A stretch of DNA of 64,000 nucleotides from AP-15 sp963781215 (GTDB lineage Bacteria > Pseudomonadota > Alphaproteobacteria > ATCC43930 > CGMCC-115725): the NCBI GenBank assembly GCA_963781215.1, contig CAWAFE010000032.1, positions 1 to 64,000 on the forward strand, given 5' to 3'. Below, in pieces: positions 45,341-53,700 of the stretch (its first letter is position 1; the number at the start of each line of letters is the position of its first letter). The notes beneath the pieces were generated by a model. That model did not search any database, was not told the DNA's origin, and saw only the letters and a list, made by a program, of their open reading frames with translations. The position numbers and the translations under genes were made by a program.

Positions 45341-45623
45341 GGGCATCTCCCTTGTCGATTTTCGCGGTCGAAAAGATCACGGAAAGCGCATTCTCCAGGT
45401 CTGTCAGATGGCGAGGAAGTCGCAGATTGCCGCGGCGATCGGTGCGTTCGAGCGCGCGATCGAGGGCTGCCACGTCATCCGACAATGACGTCAGGGGTAT
45501 TGGGGCTGCCAGGACATTCAGTCCTTTGGCTAGCAACGGTCCGATAATGTCGTTCCAACTCGAACCGTCAGCCCAGGCGCCATGAACCAAAACGACACTG
45601 ATGCGTGCTTTGGACCCGGCCAT
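45318..45623 (-). pseudogene. Alpha/beta-hydrolase N-terminal fragment
   Basis: The first ~60 residues (ARISVVLVHGAWADGSSWND, IIGPLLAKGLNVLAAPIPLT, LSDDVAALDRALERTD) are the start of an alpha/beta hydrolase of the pyrethroid/salicylate-esterase-like type, with HGAWADGSSW forming the oxyanion loop. Then the frame continues into unrelated sequence and ends inside the start of the disulfide oxidoreductase gene. The nucleophile Ser and catalytic His are lost, so it is a remnant. Confidence 0.72.
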
Positions 45624-45820
45624 GATCGAACCCCGGCCTCTGTCGCAGCCTAGCTCCTAAACGCCGTCAATACCGGTTATGATCCATAACCTTTCAGAGA
45701 TTTTCGAAAGGCTATCGGCGACGTGGATAGTGAGGCTGCGCATTGGCGCACCGCCCCGGTACCGTCCGTCGCCGCCGCGTGATATAGAAGTCGCGTCCGG
45801 CCGACAAGGAGCTCCGCCCG

Positions 45821-46867
45821 ATGAAGAACGGCATGATCATCATCGACGCCGACGGGCACGCAGTCGATTACGACCCGGTCTATCGCGAGCGGCTGCCGGC
45901 GGAATACCGGCAGCGGGCGACGATCTATCCGGCGGACAATTTCGACCGCACGCAGAACGGCAGACTGGCCGGGAAGCGGCCTACGACGCCGGCGCGGAAC
46001 CTCGCCGACAACGACCGCGAGGGGATCGATTTGCAGGTGATCTATCCGACCGGCGGGCTCAATCTGACGCGGGTGCGCGAGCGCGACTATGCGCTTGCCT
46101 TGTGCCGGACCTACAACGACTGGCTCCATGATTGGTGTGCGGCCGACCGCAAGCGGTTGAAGGGAGTGGCGATCGTGCCGTTGCACGTCGATGTCAGGGC
46201 GGCCATCGACGAGATGGAGCGGGCGGTCGCGAAGCTGGGTGCGGTCGGCGTCATGGTCAACACCTTCGACCGTAGCCGCAACGTCGCGCACCGGGATTTC
46301 TGGCCGTTCTACGAGGAATGCGCGCGCCAGGGGGTGGCGGTCGGCTTTCACGCCTCGGGCAGCGACAACCTCGATCCGCTCTGCCATTTCGACAATTTCC
46401 TGCAGGTCCACACCCTGTCGCACGCGCCCGAGCAATTGATCGCCTGCACCGCCATCATATACAGCGGGCTCTTGGAGAAATATCAGGAGCTGCGGGTCGC
46501 CTTTCTCGAAGCCGGGATCGGCTGGGTCCCGTTCTGGATGGAGCATATGGACGAGGAATACGAATACCGCCCGTTCGACGCGCCGCTCCTGAAGGCGAAG
46601 CCGTCCGAATACATGACTTGCGGCCGGGTGTTCGTGTCGTGTGAGCCGGAAGAGAAGACCTTGCGCTATGTCCCGGATTTCTTTCCCGAGGACAACATCC
46701 TCTTCGCCTCCGACTATCCGCATTGGGACGGCCAGTTCCCCGATGCGGTCGCGACCCTGGCCAACCGCGGCGATGTCGCGGACGCGCTCAAGCGCAAGAT
46801 TTTCTTCGACAACCCGCAGCGCTTCTATGGGATCAAGGTTGATCCCGCCGGCTTTGGCGGGGGTTGA
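45821..46867 (+). CDS. Amidohydrolase-2 family metal-dependent hydrolase/decarboxylase
   Basis: 348 residues from ATG 45821 (AAGGAGCT upstream). MIIIDADGHAVDYDPVYRER carries the DxDxH variant of the first metal-binding strand; VMVNTFDRSRNVAHRDFWPF and GVAVGFHASGSDNLDPLCHF contribute the second His; NILFASDYPHWDGQFPDAVA has the catalytic Asp and the SDYPH signature. This group includes ACMSD-like decarboxylases and hydrolases of aromatic catabolism; no specific substrate. The gene following overlaps its end region by a few bases if its long form is used. Confidence 0.88.
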   Translation: MKNGMIIIDADGHAVDYDPVYRERLPAEYRQRATIYPADNFDRTQNGRLAGKRPTTPARNLADNDREGIDLQVIYPTGGLNLTRVRERDYALALCRTYNDWLHDWCAADRKRLKGVAIVPLHVDVRAAIDEMERAVAKLGAVGVMVNTFDRSRNVAHRDFWPFYEECARQGVAVGFHASGSDNLDPLCHFDNFLQVHTLSHAPEQLIACTAIIYSGLLEKYQELRVAFLEAGIGWVPFWMEHMDEEYEYRPFDAPLLKAKPSEYMTCGRVFVSCEPEEKTLRYVPDFFPEDNILFASDYPHWDGQFPDAVATLANRGDVADALKRKIFFDNPQRFYGIKVDPAGFGGG

Positions 46868-46914
46868 CGGCAAACCTGTTGGCAAAGGCGCATCAGGCGC
46901 CAGAGAGGTTGTTG

Positions 46915-47769
46915 ATGCCTATAAACGTCATGTTCGACAGCATGGGCGCTCAGGTTCAGGTGCAAAACCAGACAAATGATCGGTTGACCACCTGGACGAA
47001 CGCTCTAACCCCCCTTTATGCGGTCAATTACACCGATTGGAAACAGCCGATCGCACCGCAACTGGACGGCAGCGGCGGCGCGCCGGTTCAGGATGTCTTT
47101 ATCGTTACGACCCATCAATATACGTCTGTCCCGGCCAACAGCACGCCGCCGCCGCTGGTGCCAAACCCGATCCCGAAGAACCACAACTTCGGATATTCGA
47201 CAAGCGACCTTGGCGGGATCTTAAGTTGGGTGGAGGGTGGCGGCGAGCTGCTCCTGTTCGTCAATCACAGCAACTTTCCGGACCAGGGACCGGGTCCGCT
47301 TTGGCCGATCAACGACATACAACTCGCGGCGGCGCTCGGCATCACGACCGTCTTCGCGGCGATCCCGCTGAGCGGCTCGACAATGCAGCCCAATCCCGAT
47401 GCGCCGAGCCTGATCGTGGAGAATGTTTCGTCGGTCATGGCGTGGGATTCCGGGGGCATCGTGGTAGACAGCGGCCCGAACATTACCACCAGCACCGTAC
47501 TCGTTCCGCTGCCGGCCAACTGGAAGGACGAGAGCCCGCTGCAATACAACAACGCCGACCTCGCGTTCTCCGTCCTCTACTCGCTCGGCCAAGGCAACGT
47601 TATCGTCATCGGGCATTCGGGGATCACCGGAAACGCGAACACGTGCTTTCCATCGAAGGGGCAGATCGAATTCGGCTCCAACTTCCAATTCCTGATGAAT
47701 TGCGTCGCCTACCTGGCACAATCCAGCGAGTTGGCCAGACTCAAAAAATCAGGTGGCCGCGGGGGGTAA
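46915..47769 (+). CDS. Unknown protein with glutaminase-like/DUF4350-like features
   Basis: 284 residues from ATG 46915 (AGAGAGG upstream), starting MPINVMFDSMGAQVQVQNQT. No signal peptide or membrane span. Segments GGILSWVEGGGELLLFVNHS and GQGNVIVIGHSGITGNANTC alternate strand and helix as in class I glutaminase-like or ThuA/DUF4350 domains, where a strand-end residue sits in a tight turn. FGSNFQFLMNCVAYLAQSSE is the usual end-helix of such domains. The catalytic triad is not evident. It follows the amidohydrolase by 47 bp in the same direction, so the two may work together. I would not assign a function. Confidence 0.65.
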   Translation: MPINVMFDSMGAQVQVQNQTNDRLTTWTNALTPLYAVNYTDWKQPIAPQLDGSGGAPVQDVFIVTTHQYTSVPANSTPPPLVPNPIPKNHNFGYSTSDLGGILSWVEGGGELLLFVNHSNFPDQGPGPLWPINDIQLAAALGITTVFAAIPLSGSTMQPNPDAPSLIVENVSSVMAWDSGGIVVDSGPNITTSTVLVPLPANWKDESPLQYNNADLAFSVLYSLGQGNVIVIGHSGITGNANTCFPSKGQIEFGSNFQFLMNCVAYLAQSSELARLKKSGGRGG

Positions 47770-47787
47770 ATTAGCCGCCGCGCGGCC

Positions 47788-48393
47788 CTAGGTTCCCGAA
47801 CCGAGGAGTGCCGCGCGAAAGCGATGGCGGCAGGCCGACGGGTCCATGTTGCGCTTGAAGGCGGGCGGGTCGGTCGGCTTGACCCGCAGCACGACAAAGG
47901 CGGCGCCGTTCCCTTCGCGCAGGAGGCGGGCGCCGTCGGCCAGCTCGGATTCGGCGGTGATCGTGCGGGTGGCCTTGATGCCGGAGCCGGCGGCGATCTT
48001 TTCAAGGTCGACCCCGAGGCTGGTATGGCTCTTCTGGTAGCCGGTCTCGCCGTAATGACCGTTGTCGACGCAGAGGACCGCGAGATTGGCCGGATTGATG
48101 ACCGCGATCGTCGCCAGCGCGCCGATATTCATCAACAGCTCGCCGTCGCCCGTCACCACCAGGACGCGCTTGTCCGGCCGCGCCAGCGCCAGGCCGAGGC
48201 CGATCATCGCCGCCCCGCCCATGGCACCGGCCATCGTGTAGCTGTGCGCGCCGTCATGGGTCAGTGCGGCGACATCGCGGCTCGTCCCGGCGAGCCCGCT
48301 GACGATCAGAAAATCCTCGTGCCGGCCGATCAGCGCCGGCACCGCGTCGCGTCGATCGAGGATGAAATCGGCGGCTCCGGACCCCGTCACCAT
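47788..48393 (-). CDS. Thiamine-diphosphate-binding subunit (sulfopyruvate/phosphonopyruvate decarboxylase beta-like)
   Basis: 201 residues, equal to the C-terminal ThDP-binding half of the decarboxylase family as a separate polypeptide. YTMAGAMGGAAMIGLGLALA is the substrate-loop region; the ThDP/Mg motif GDG-x(~25)-N runs VVTGDGELLMNIGALATIAV to LAVLCVDNGHYGETGYQ. A separate alpha subunit is expected but none lies in the window. ATG 48393 has GGGAG upstream. It lies 40 bp after the end of the CitE-like gene in the same direction and may belong to the CoA-transferase operon. Confidence 0.83.
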   Translation of the reverse strand: MVTGSGAADFILDRRDAVPALIGRHEDFLIVSGLAGTSRDVAALTHDGAHSYTMAGAMGGAAMIGLGLALARPDKRVLVVTGDGELLMNIGALATIAVINPANLAVLCVDNGHYGETGYQKSHTSLGVDLEKIAAGSGIKATRTITAESELADGARLLREGNGAAFVVLRVKPTDPPAFKRNMDPSACRHRFRAALLGSGT

Positions 48394-48433
48394 GTGGCGC
48401 TCCCTGAAGTCATAAAGATCACCCGCCCGAGCC

Positions 48434-49353
48434 TCACGCCGAGCCGGTCGCGGCCTCGCGCATCCGTTCTTCGCGGGCGGCGATCGCCTGCTCGCGCTCG
48501 ACCAGCAGCTGGGCGCGCTCGACGACCGGCACGTCGATCATCTTGCCGTCGACGGTGACCGCACCCACGCCCTCCGCGAGCGCCTTGTCATAGGCGGCGA
48601 CGACGCGGCGGGCGTGGTCGACCTCTGCGGGCTCGGCCGAAACTCCTGGTTCAGGATCGGCACCTGGCTCGGATGGATGACCGAGGCGCCGATAAAGCCG
48701 AACCGGCGCGAGCGGCGGATCGTCTGGCGGAAGCCGTCGAGATCGTGGAACTCGGCGATCGAGCCGATGAACCCCAGCGGCATGATGCCGGCGGCGCGGG
48801 CGGCGAACACCGCCATCTGCTTTGGCATCGAGAGCGCCTCGGCCTCGGGCAGGATGCCGGCCGAGGTGGCGAAATCCTCGGCACCGAGGTTGAGGGCGCA
48901 GAGCCGCGGATGGGCGCGGGCAATTTCGGCGATATGAAAGAATGCCGCCGCCGTCTCGACCATCGCGATGAGGCGGGTCGCGCCCGCTGCCATGCCGCGC
49001 TCGGCCTCGACCTCGTCGACGATCTCGGCCAGCAGGCGGACATGGTCGGCGCTGTCGGTCTTTGGCAGCGCCAGCGCCAGCACGCCGGGTCCGACCGCGG
49101 CCTCGATGTCGCGCACCGCCATGCGCAAGGGCCGGTTGATGCGGACGACGACATCGGCACCGCCGCGCGACACAACCGCCGCCGCCTGCGGCACCAGCGT
49201 GCGCGCGCGGTCTTTTTCGGAGGCGGCGACAGAGTCCTCGAGGTCGAGGATGATCGCATCGGCGCCGCGCCGGGCCGCCCCGTCGACAAAGCGCTGCGCC
49301 GTCACCGGCACGAACAACAGCGAGCGCCATACGGGGAAGGGCAGGGCGGTCAT
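48434..49353 (-). pseudogene. HpcH/HpaI (CitE-like) lyase with a frameshift near the C-terminus
   Basis: From ATG 49353: WRSLLFVPVTAQRFVDGAAR, ADAIILDLEDSVAASEKDRA and DVVVRINRPLRMAVRDIEAA, TRLIAMVETAAAFFHIAEIA, ALNLGAEDFATSAGILPEAE and FGFIGASVIHPSQVPILNQE are the CitE/malyl-CoA lyase blocks, with metal-binding Glu and Asp. After NQEF near 48640 the frame shifts; the true tail is PAEVDHARRVVAAYDKALAE, GVGAVTVDGKMIDVPVVERA, ending AATGSA. About 306 residues repaired. Catalytic residues all lie before the break. Start overlaps the stop of the CoA transferase (ATGA), so the pair acts on one CoA ester, e.g. citramalyl- or malyl-type. Confidence 0.85.
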
Positions 49354-50588
49354 CGCACCTCTCCGGCGAGGCCGATGATGCCCTCGCGGGCGAGGCCGGC
49401 GAGTGCCGCATGGTCGAGCCCGAGGGCGCCCAGGATCTCGGCGGTATGCTCGCCCAACGCCGGGGCCGGGCGACGCAGCCTTCCGGGGGTATCGGAGAAG
49501 CGGGGGATCACATTGTGCATCGGCAAGCGCCCCATTTGGTCGTCGGGCAGGTCGACCAGGATCTCGCGGGCGACGACATGCGGGTCGGCCATGAACTGGT
49601 CGATGTCGTAGACGGGTGCGGCGGTGACCTCGGCGCGCTCGAAGACCTCCATGTTCTCTGAGAGAGTGCGCGCGCCGATGAACGCGACGATCGGCGCCTC
49701 GCAGGCCTCGGCGTTCCCGACCCGGTCGCTGTTGGTGCGAAACCGCGGGTCGGCGATCATGTCCTCGCGGCCGATCGCGCGGAAGAGGCGCTCGGCCATC
49801 GCCTGCATCGAAGCGGAAATGCCGATATAGCGCCCGTCCCTGGTGCGGAAGACGTTGCGGGGTGAGGTCGTCTCCGAGCGGCTGCCGGTGCGCTCGCGGA
49901 CCTCTCCGGTCAGCCGGTAGATCGCCGCCTCGGTGGCGATGAACGAGAACAGCGGGTCGAGGAGCGGCAGGTCGATGACCTGGCCCCGGCCGCCCTTGAC
50001 CTCGACCTCGCGCAATGCGGTCAGCACCGCCATCGCCCCGTAGAGGCCGGCCACCATGTCGGCGAGTGCGGTCGGCGGCAAGGCCGGCTCACGGTCGGGA
50101 AAGCCGGTGCGGGCGGCATAGCCCGACATGCTCTCGACCAGGGTGCCGAAGCCGGGGCGGTCGCGGTAGGGCCCGTCCTGACCCCAGCCGGAGACTCGCA
50201 CGATGACGAGGCCGGGGTTGCGCCGGTGCAGTGTTTCCGGGCCGAGGCCCATCGCCTCCAGGGTTCCCGGCCGGAAATTCTCGATCAGCACCTGCGCCCC
50301 GGCGGCGAGGTCGGCCAGCAATTCGCGGCCGCGCGGCGCGCGCAAATTCAAGGCCACGCTCTTCTTGTTTCGCGAATAGACCTTCCAATGAACGCTGACC
50401 CCGCCGGTCTGCCAGGCGCGCAGGGGGTCGCCCTTTTTCGGGTCCTCGATCTTGACCACCTCGGCGCCGAAATCGGCGAGCTGGAGGCTGACCATGTTGC
50501 CGGAGACCAGCCGCGACATGTCGACGACCCGCACCCGATCGAGCGGACACGCCGCCCCCGGCTCAAAGGATTTCTCGGGCATGCTCAT
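49350..50588 (-). CDS. CaiB/BaiF-family (class III) CoA transferase
   Basis: 412 residues. RVRVVDMSRLVSGNMVSLQL, DFGAEVVKIEDPKKGDPLRA and FNLRAPRG-like SVALNLRAPRGRELLADLAA, AQVLIENFRPGTLEAMGLGP and GYAARTGFPDREPALPPTAL followed by ADMVAGLYG, whose Asp is the CoA-thioester-forming residue of the family. It transfers CoA between carboxylic acids in the cytoplasm. With the CitE-like lyase that overlaps it, a route of acid activation and C-C cleavage is likely. ATG 50588; ATG 50582 two codons later is equally possible. Confidence 0.92.
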   Translation of the reverse strand: MSMPEKSFEPGAACPLDRVRVVDMSRLVSGNMVSLQLADFGAEVVKIEDPKKGDPLRAWQTGGVSVHWKVYSRNKKSVALNLRAPRGRELLADLAAGAQVLIENFRPGTLEAMGLGPETLHRRNPGLVIVRVSGWGQDGPYRDRPGFGTLVESMSGYAARTGFPDREPALPPTALADMVAGLYGAMAVLTALREVEVKGGRGQVIDLPLLDPLFSFIATEAAIYRLTGEVRERTGSRSETTSPRNVFRTRDGRYIGISASMQAMAERLFRAIGREDMIADPRFRTNSDRVGNAEACEAPIVAFIGARTLSENMEVFERAEVTAAPVYDIDQFMADPHVVAREILVDLPDDQMGRLPMHNVIPRFSDTPGRLRRPAPALGEHTAEILGALGLDHAALAGLAREGIIGLAGEVR

Positions 50589-50669
50589 CGCTCGGCACCT
50601 GCTCCGCCCCTGGCTGCGGCGCAGCTTAGCGGCGGGGCGCCGGGAAACAAAGTGCAGCGACGGCGCGCT

Positions 50670-51203
50670 TTAGAGCCGTGCGGCGAGTGCGTTGCGATAG
50701 GCGTCCTGTGTCGCCGATTCGAAGCAGACGAAGACCACCCGCGACGGCAATTCGTGCGCGGCAAGATGCGCCCATGCCGCGGCGACCGCGATTTGCGCGG
50801 CCTCGTCATGCGGATAGCCGTAAATGCCGGTGGCGATGGCGGGGAAGGCGATGTCGCCAAACCGCTGCGCGCGGGCGATGGCGAGGCATGACGCATAGCA
50901 GCTCTCCAGGACCAGCCGCTCGCCGGCGGCCCCGCCCTGCCAGATCGGTCCGACGGTGTGGATCACGAACCGCGCCGGCAGTCGATAGCCGCGCGTGAGC
51001 CTCGCCTCGCCCGGCGGGCATCCGCCCAGCACGCGGCATTCGGCGAGAAGCTCGGGGCCGGCGGCGCGGTGGATCGCGCCATCGACGCCGCCGCCGCCGA
51101 GCAGCGAGGCGTTCGCGGCATTGACGATGGCGTCGGCCTGGAGGCGGGTGATATCGCCGGTCGCCAGACGGATCCGCGCTTGGATGTCGGCGGTCTGAGG
51201 CAC
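50670..51203 (-). CDS. Macro-domain protein, probable O-acetyl-ADP-ribose deacetylase
   Basis: 177 residues from GTG 51203, where homology begins (PQTADIQARIRLATGDITRL). ADAIVNAANASLLGGGGVDG with AIHRAAGPELLAECRVLGG is the MacroD-type ligand loop, and PAIATGIYGYPHDEAAQIAV the diphosphate loop. RFVIHTVGPIWQGG sits between. The MacroD set removes ADP-ribose from acidic residues or deacetylates O-acetyl-ADP-ribose. The long open frame extends to 51404 but lacks family likeness there and crosses the terminator at 51243. Single gene. Confidence 0.9.
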   Translation of the reverse strand: MPQTADIQARIRLATGDITRLQADAIVNAANASLLGGGGVDGAIHRAAGPELLAECRVLGGCPPGEARLTRGYRLPARFVIHTVGPIWQGGAAGERLVLESCYASCLAIARAQRFGDIAFPAIATGIYGYPHDEAAQIAVAAAWAHLAAHELPSRVVFVCFESATQDAYRNALAARL

Positions 51204-51242
51204 CGGGCCATGCTCTCGAATCAGTGTTGCGCGTCTTTGATA

Positions 51243-51279
51243 TAAAAAAATGCCGGCGTCGGCGATTACCGACTCCGGC
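51243..51279 (-). terminator. Rho-independent terminator of the ECF sigma gene
   Basis: On the minus strand GCCGG-A-GTCGG and CCGAC-G-CCGGC form an 11-bp stem with one internal mismatch and a 6-base loop, followed by A and seven T. It lies about 85 bp after the sigma factor stop. Confidence 0.82.
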
Positions 51280-51363
51280 GAGGCTGCGGGTGGCAGGCCC
51301 GCGACAGGGAGACTTTGCCAAGCCGGACTTAGGAACGCACAGGCGGGCGTCCGGCGGTCCGCC

Positions 51364-51939
51364 CTATTGCCAACGAGGCGCCTCGCGGATGGTTCCAGCC
51401 GCACCCTGCGAGACGATCTGCCCGTGACCTCCCGCGGCGATTTGCACTTCGTCGTCAGCCTCGAAACCCATCAGCCGACGCAACGCCTTACGGCCGCGCG
51501 ACAGGCGCGAGCGGACGGTGCCGACCGGCACGTCGAGAACGGCAGCGACCTCCTCGTAGCGCATCCCTTCGAGACCGATCAGCAGGATGACGATCCGCTG
51601 CTCCGCCGGCAGCCTGGCGATCGCGCGATCGAGATCGCGCAGCGCAAGCCGATGCCCCTGAGACGGGGCGCGGGTCAGGAGCGGCTCGCTGTCGCTCAAT
51701 CCGACCGCTATCCCCTCGCGGACGGCGCGCCGGACATGGCTGACATACTGGTTGTGCAGGATCGTGAACAGCCAAGCGCGCAGATCGGTTCCCTCCTGCC
51801 AGAGATGCATTTTGCCGAGGGCGCGAGCCAAACTATCCTGCACCAGATCGTCGGCGGCGAAAACGTCTCGGGTCAGTGCGCGCGCATAGCGGCGAAGGCG
51901 CGGAATTTCGGCTTCGATCTCCCGATGGATATTGGCCAC
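51364..51939 (-). CDS. ECF-type RNA polymerase sigma factor
   Basis: 191 residues. Region 2: EIPRLRRYARALTRDVFAAD, DLVQDSLARALGKMHLW and LRAWLFTILHNQYVSHVRRA; region 4: LDRAIARLPAEQRIVILLIG, LEGMRYEEVAAVLDVPVGTV and RSRLSRGRKALRRL as recognition helix. No anti-sigma gene is attached, and a ~30-residue Gly/Gln-rich tail follows region 4. It is read away from an OmpR-type response regulator 180 bp distant. It ends with its own terminator, so it is monocistronic. Stimulus unknown. Confidence 0.92.
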   Translation of the reverse strand: MANIHREIEAEIPRLRRYARALTRDVFAADDLVQDSLARALGKMHLWQEGTDLRAWLFTILHNQYVSHVRRAVREGIAVGLSDSEPLLTRAPSQGHRLALRDLDRAIARLPAEQRIVILLIGLEGMRYEEVAAVLDVPVGTVRSRLSRGRKALRRLMGFEADDEVQIAAGGHGQIVSQGAAGTIREAPRWQ

Positions 51940-52119
51940 GACATGCTCCCGACGCTGTCGGCAACCGGCATGAAGGGCCGATTGCGATGGCGGGAATCTA
52001 TCGGCGCGTTGTAATCCGATAATGTCACGCCACTTGATTTTGTGTAAGATTTTGTAACCGTTTGTATGGCAGGCGTTCCGGCCGGACCGCCCAACCAGAG
52101 GCTAGTCGAGCTGACCGGC

Positions 52120-52839
52120 ATGAACGACAATGGCCATATTCTGGTCGTCGACGATCAGCGCGAGATCTGCGATCTTGTCGAGGACTATCTGTCCGGCGAG
52201 GGCTATCGGGTCTCGATCGCGCATGACGGGGCCGAGATGCGCCGGGTCCTGGCGCAGTCCCCGGTTGATCTGGTCATACTCGACCTGATGCTGCCGGGCG
52301 AGGACGGGCTGACGCTCGCCCGCTCGCTGCGCGAGGAATCCGAAGTCGGGATCATCATCCTGACCGGGCGCGGCGAGACCGTCGACCGCATCATCGGGCT
52401 GGAAATGGGAGCCGACGACTATCTCCCCAAGCCCTTCCACCTGCGCGAGCTCCTGGCGAGGGTCAAGAGTGTGCTGCGCCGGGCTTCGAGCCGCACCGTG
52501 GAGCGTCCGGCAGCCGCGCGCGCGAAAGTTCGATTTGCCGGCTGGAACCTCGACCTTTCGAGCCGCGAGCTGACCTCACCTGTGGGCGAGGATGTTCGGT
52601 TGACCACCGGCGAGTTCGATTTGCTGGCGGCCTTTGTCAACAACGCCAACCAGGTGCTCAGCCGCGACCGGCTCCTCGACCTCGCCCGCAACCGCGAGTC
52701 CGGACCGTTCGACCGGACGATCGACGTCCAGGTCGGCCGGCTGCGGCGCAAGCTGGAGGACGACCCGCAGCGCCCGACGATCATCAAGACAGTGCGCGGC
52801 AGCGGCTATATCTTCACCCCGCCGGTCGAGGCGGAGTGA
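52120..52839 (+). CDS. OmpR-family response regulator, orphan
   Basis: 239 residues from ATG 52120. Receiver: HILVVDDQREICDLVEDYLS with the acidic pair, phospho-Asp in VDLVILDLMLPGEDGLTLAR, Thr in GIIILTGRGETVDRIIGLEM and Lys in DDYLPKPFHLRELLARVKS. Winged helix: VRLTTGEFDLLAAFVNNANQ, FDRTIDVQVGRLRRKLEDDP and TIIKTVRGSGYIFTPP. Close in style to the OmpR/TorR group. No histidine kinase gene is next to it, so its partner is elsewhere. It is divergent from the ECF sigma gene, with which it shares a 180-bp control region. Confidence 0.93.
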   Translation: MNDNGHILVVDDQREICDLVEDYLSGEGYRVSIAHDGAEMRRVLAQSPVDLVILDLMLPGEDGLTLARSLREESEVGIIILTGRGETVDRIIGLEMGADDYLPKPFHLRELLARVKSVLRRASSRTVERPAAARAKVRFAGWNLDLSSRELTSPVGEDVRLTTGEFDLLAAFVNNANQVLSRDRLLDLARNRESGPFDRTIDVQVGRLRRKLEDDPQRPTIIKTVRGSGYIFTPPVEAE

Positions 52840-52857
52840 GGCCGCAGGCCGCGGCAC

Positions 52858-53553
52858 TCAGACCGTCAGGTAGCTGCGGACGGCGGTTTCGTCCATGTCC
52901 TCGCGGCGGCCGGAGAGCACGATCTCGCCGCGCTGCATGACCGCATAGGCGGCGGCAAGGTCGCGGGCGAAGTCGAAATACTGCTCGACCAGCAGGATCG
53001 CCATGTCGCCGCGCGCGGCGAGAGCACGGATCACGCGCTCGATATCCTTGATGATCGAGGGCTGGATGCCTTCGGTCGGCTCGTCGAGGATCAGAAGCCG
53101 CGGCCTGGTGACGAGCGCGCGGGCGATCGCCAGCTGCTGCTGCTGGCCGCCGGAGAGATCGCCGCCACGGCGATGCAGCATTTCCTTCAGCACCGGAAAG
53201 AGCGTGAAGATCTCGTCCGGGACGTGGCGCAGCTCCCGCGGGAGGGGCGCGAAACCGGTCTCCAGGTTTTCGAGCACGCTGAGGCGCGAGAAGATTTCCC
53301 GTCCCTGCGGCACCAGCGCCAACCCGGTGCGGGCGCGCTGGTGCGGCGGCAACTGGTTCAGCACCTGATCCTCCCACAGGATGCGGCCGGAGCGGACCGG
53401 TTGAAGGCCGAAGATCGCGCGCAACAGGCTCGTCTTGCCGACCCCGTTGCGGCCGAGGATGCAGGTCACCTCGCCTTTTTGCGCGGTCAGACTGACCCGG
53501 CGCAGCGCGTGGCTCGCGCCGTAATAGAGGTCGATCGCCTCGACGGAGAGCAT
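52858..53553 (-). CDS. urtE: Urea ABC transporter ATP-binding protein UrtE
   Basis: 231 residues from ATG 53553. YYGASHALRRVSLTAQKGEV, Walker A in ILGRNGVGKTSLLRAIFG, signature GGDLSGGQQQQLAIARALV, Walker B in RLLILDEPTEGIQPSIIKDI, and the H-loop replaced by the LivF/UrtE form LLVEQYFDFARDL. QGREIFSRLSVLENLETGF is the UrtE Q-loop region. It is one of the two ATPases energising urea (or short amide) import. It ends the urtABCDE row and is separated from urtD by a palindromic repeat. Confidence 0.94.
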   Translation of the reverse strand: MLSVEAIDLYYGASHALRRVSLTAQKGEVTCILGRNGVGKTSLLRAIFGLQPVRSGRILWEDQVLNQLPPHQRARTGLALVPQGREIFSRLSVLENLETGFAPLPRELRHVPDEIFTLFPVLKEMLHRRGGDLSGGQQQQLAIARALVTRPRLLILDEPTEGIQPSIIKDIERVIRALAARGDMAILLVEQYFDFARDLAAAYAVMQRGEIVLSGRREDMDETAVRSYLTV

Positions 53554-53591
53554 CGCTCGATGCCCGGTTAGAACCCGACCGGGTTTCGTCG

Positions 53592-53656
53592 CCCCCGCGA
53601 AAGCGGGGGTCCAGGGCAAGCGACTGAAATCTCAGGGTTCCCGCTTGTGCGGGAAC
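53592..53656. repeat. Palindromic intergenic repeat between urtE and urtD
   Basis: Two perfect hairpins: CCCCCGC-GAAA-GCGGGGG (53592-53609) and GTTCCCGC-TTGT-GCGGGAAC (53637-53656). Translated, the neighbourhood gives PAFAGATK and DPRFRGGDE-like peptides, typical of a repeat common in alphaproteobacterial intergenic DNA. It might act as mRNA stabiliser between the two genes. Confidence 0.8.
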
Positions 53657-53700
53657 GACGGGCCTTACATGCGGCCTGATGAAGCATCCGGAGTGCGCCT

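Noticed and set aside
53554..53700. Peptide-like strings (PAFAGATK, DPRFRGGDE) as possible coding extension of urtE
   Set aside because: They are the translation of a common palindromic intergenic repeat, not part of the protein.
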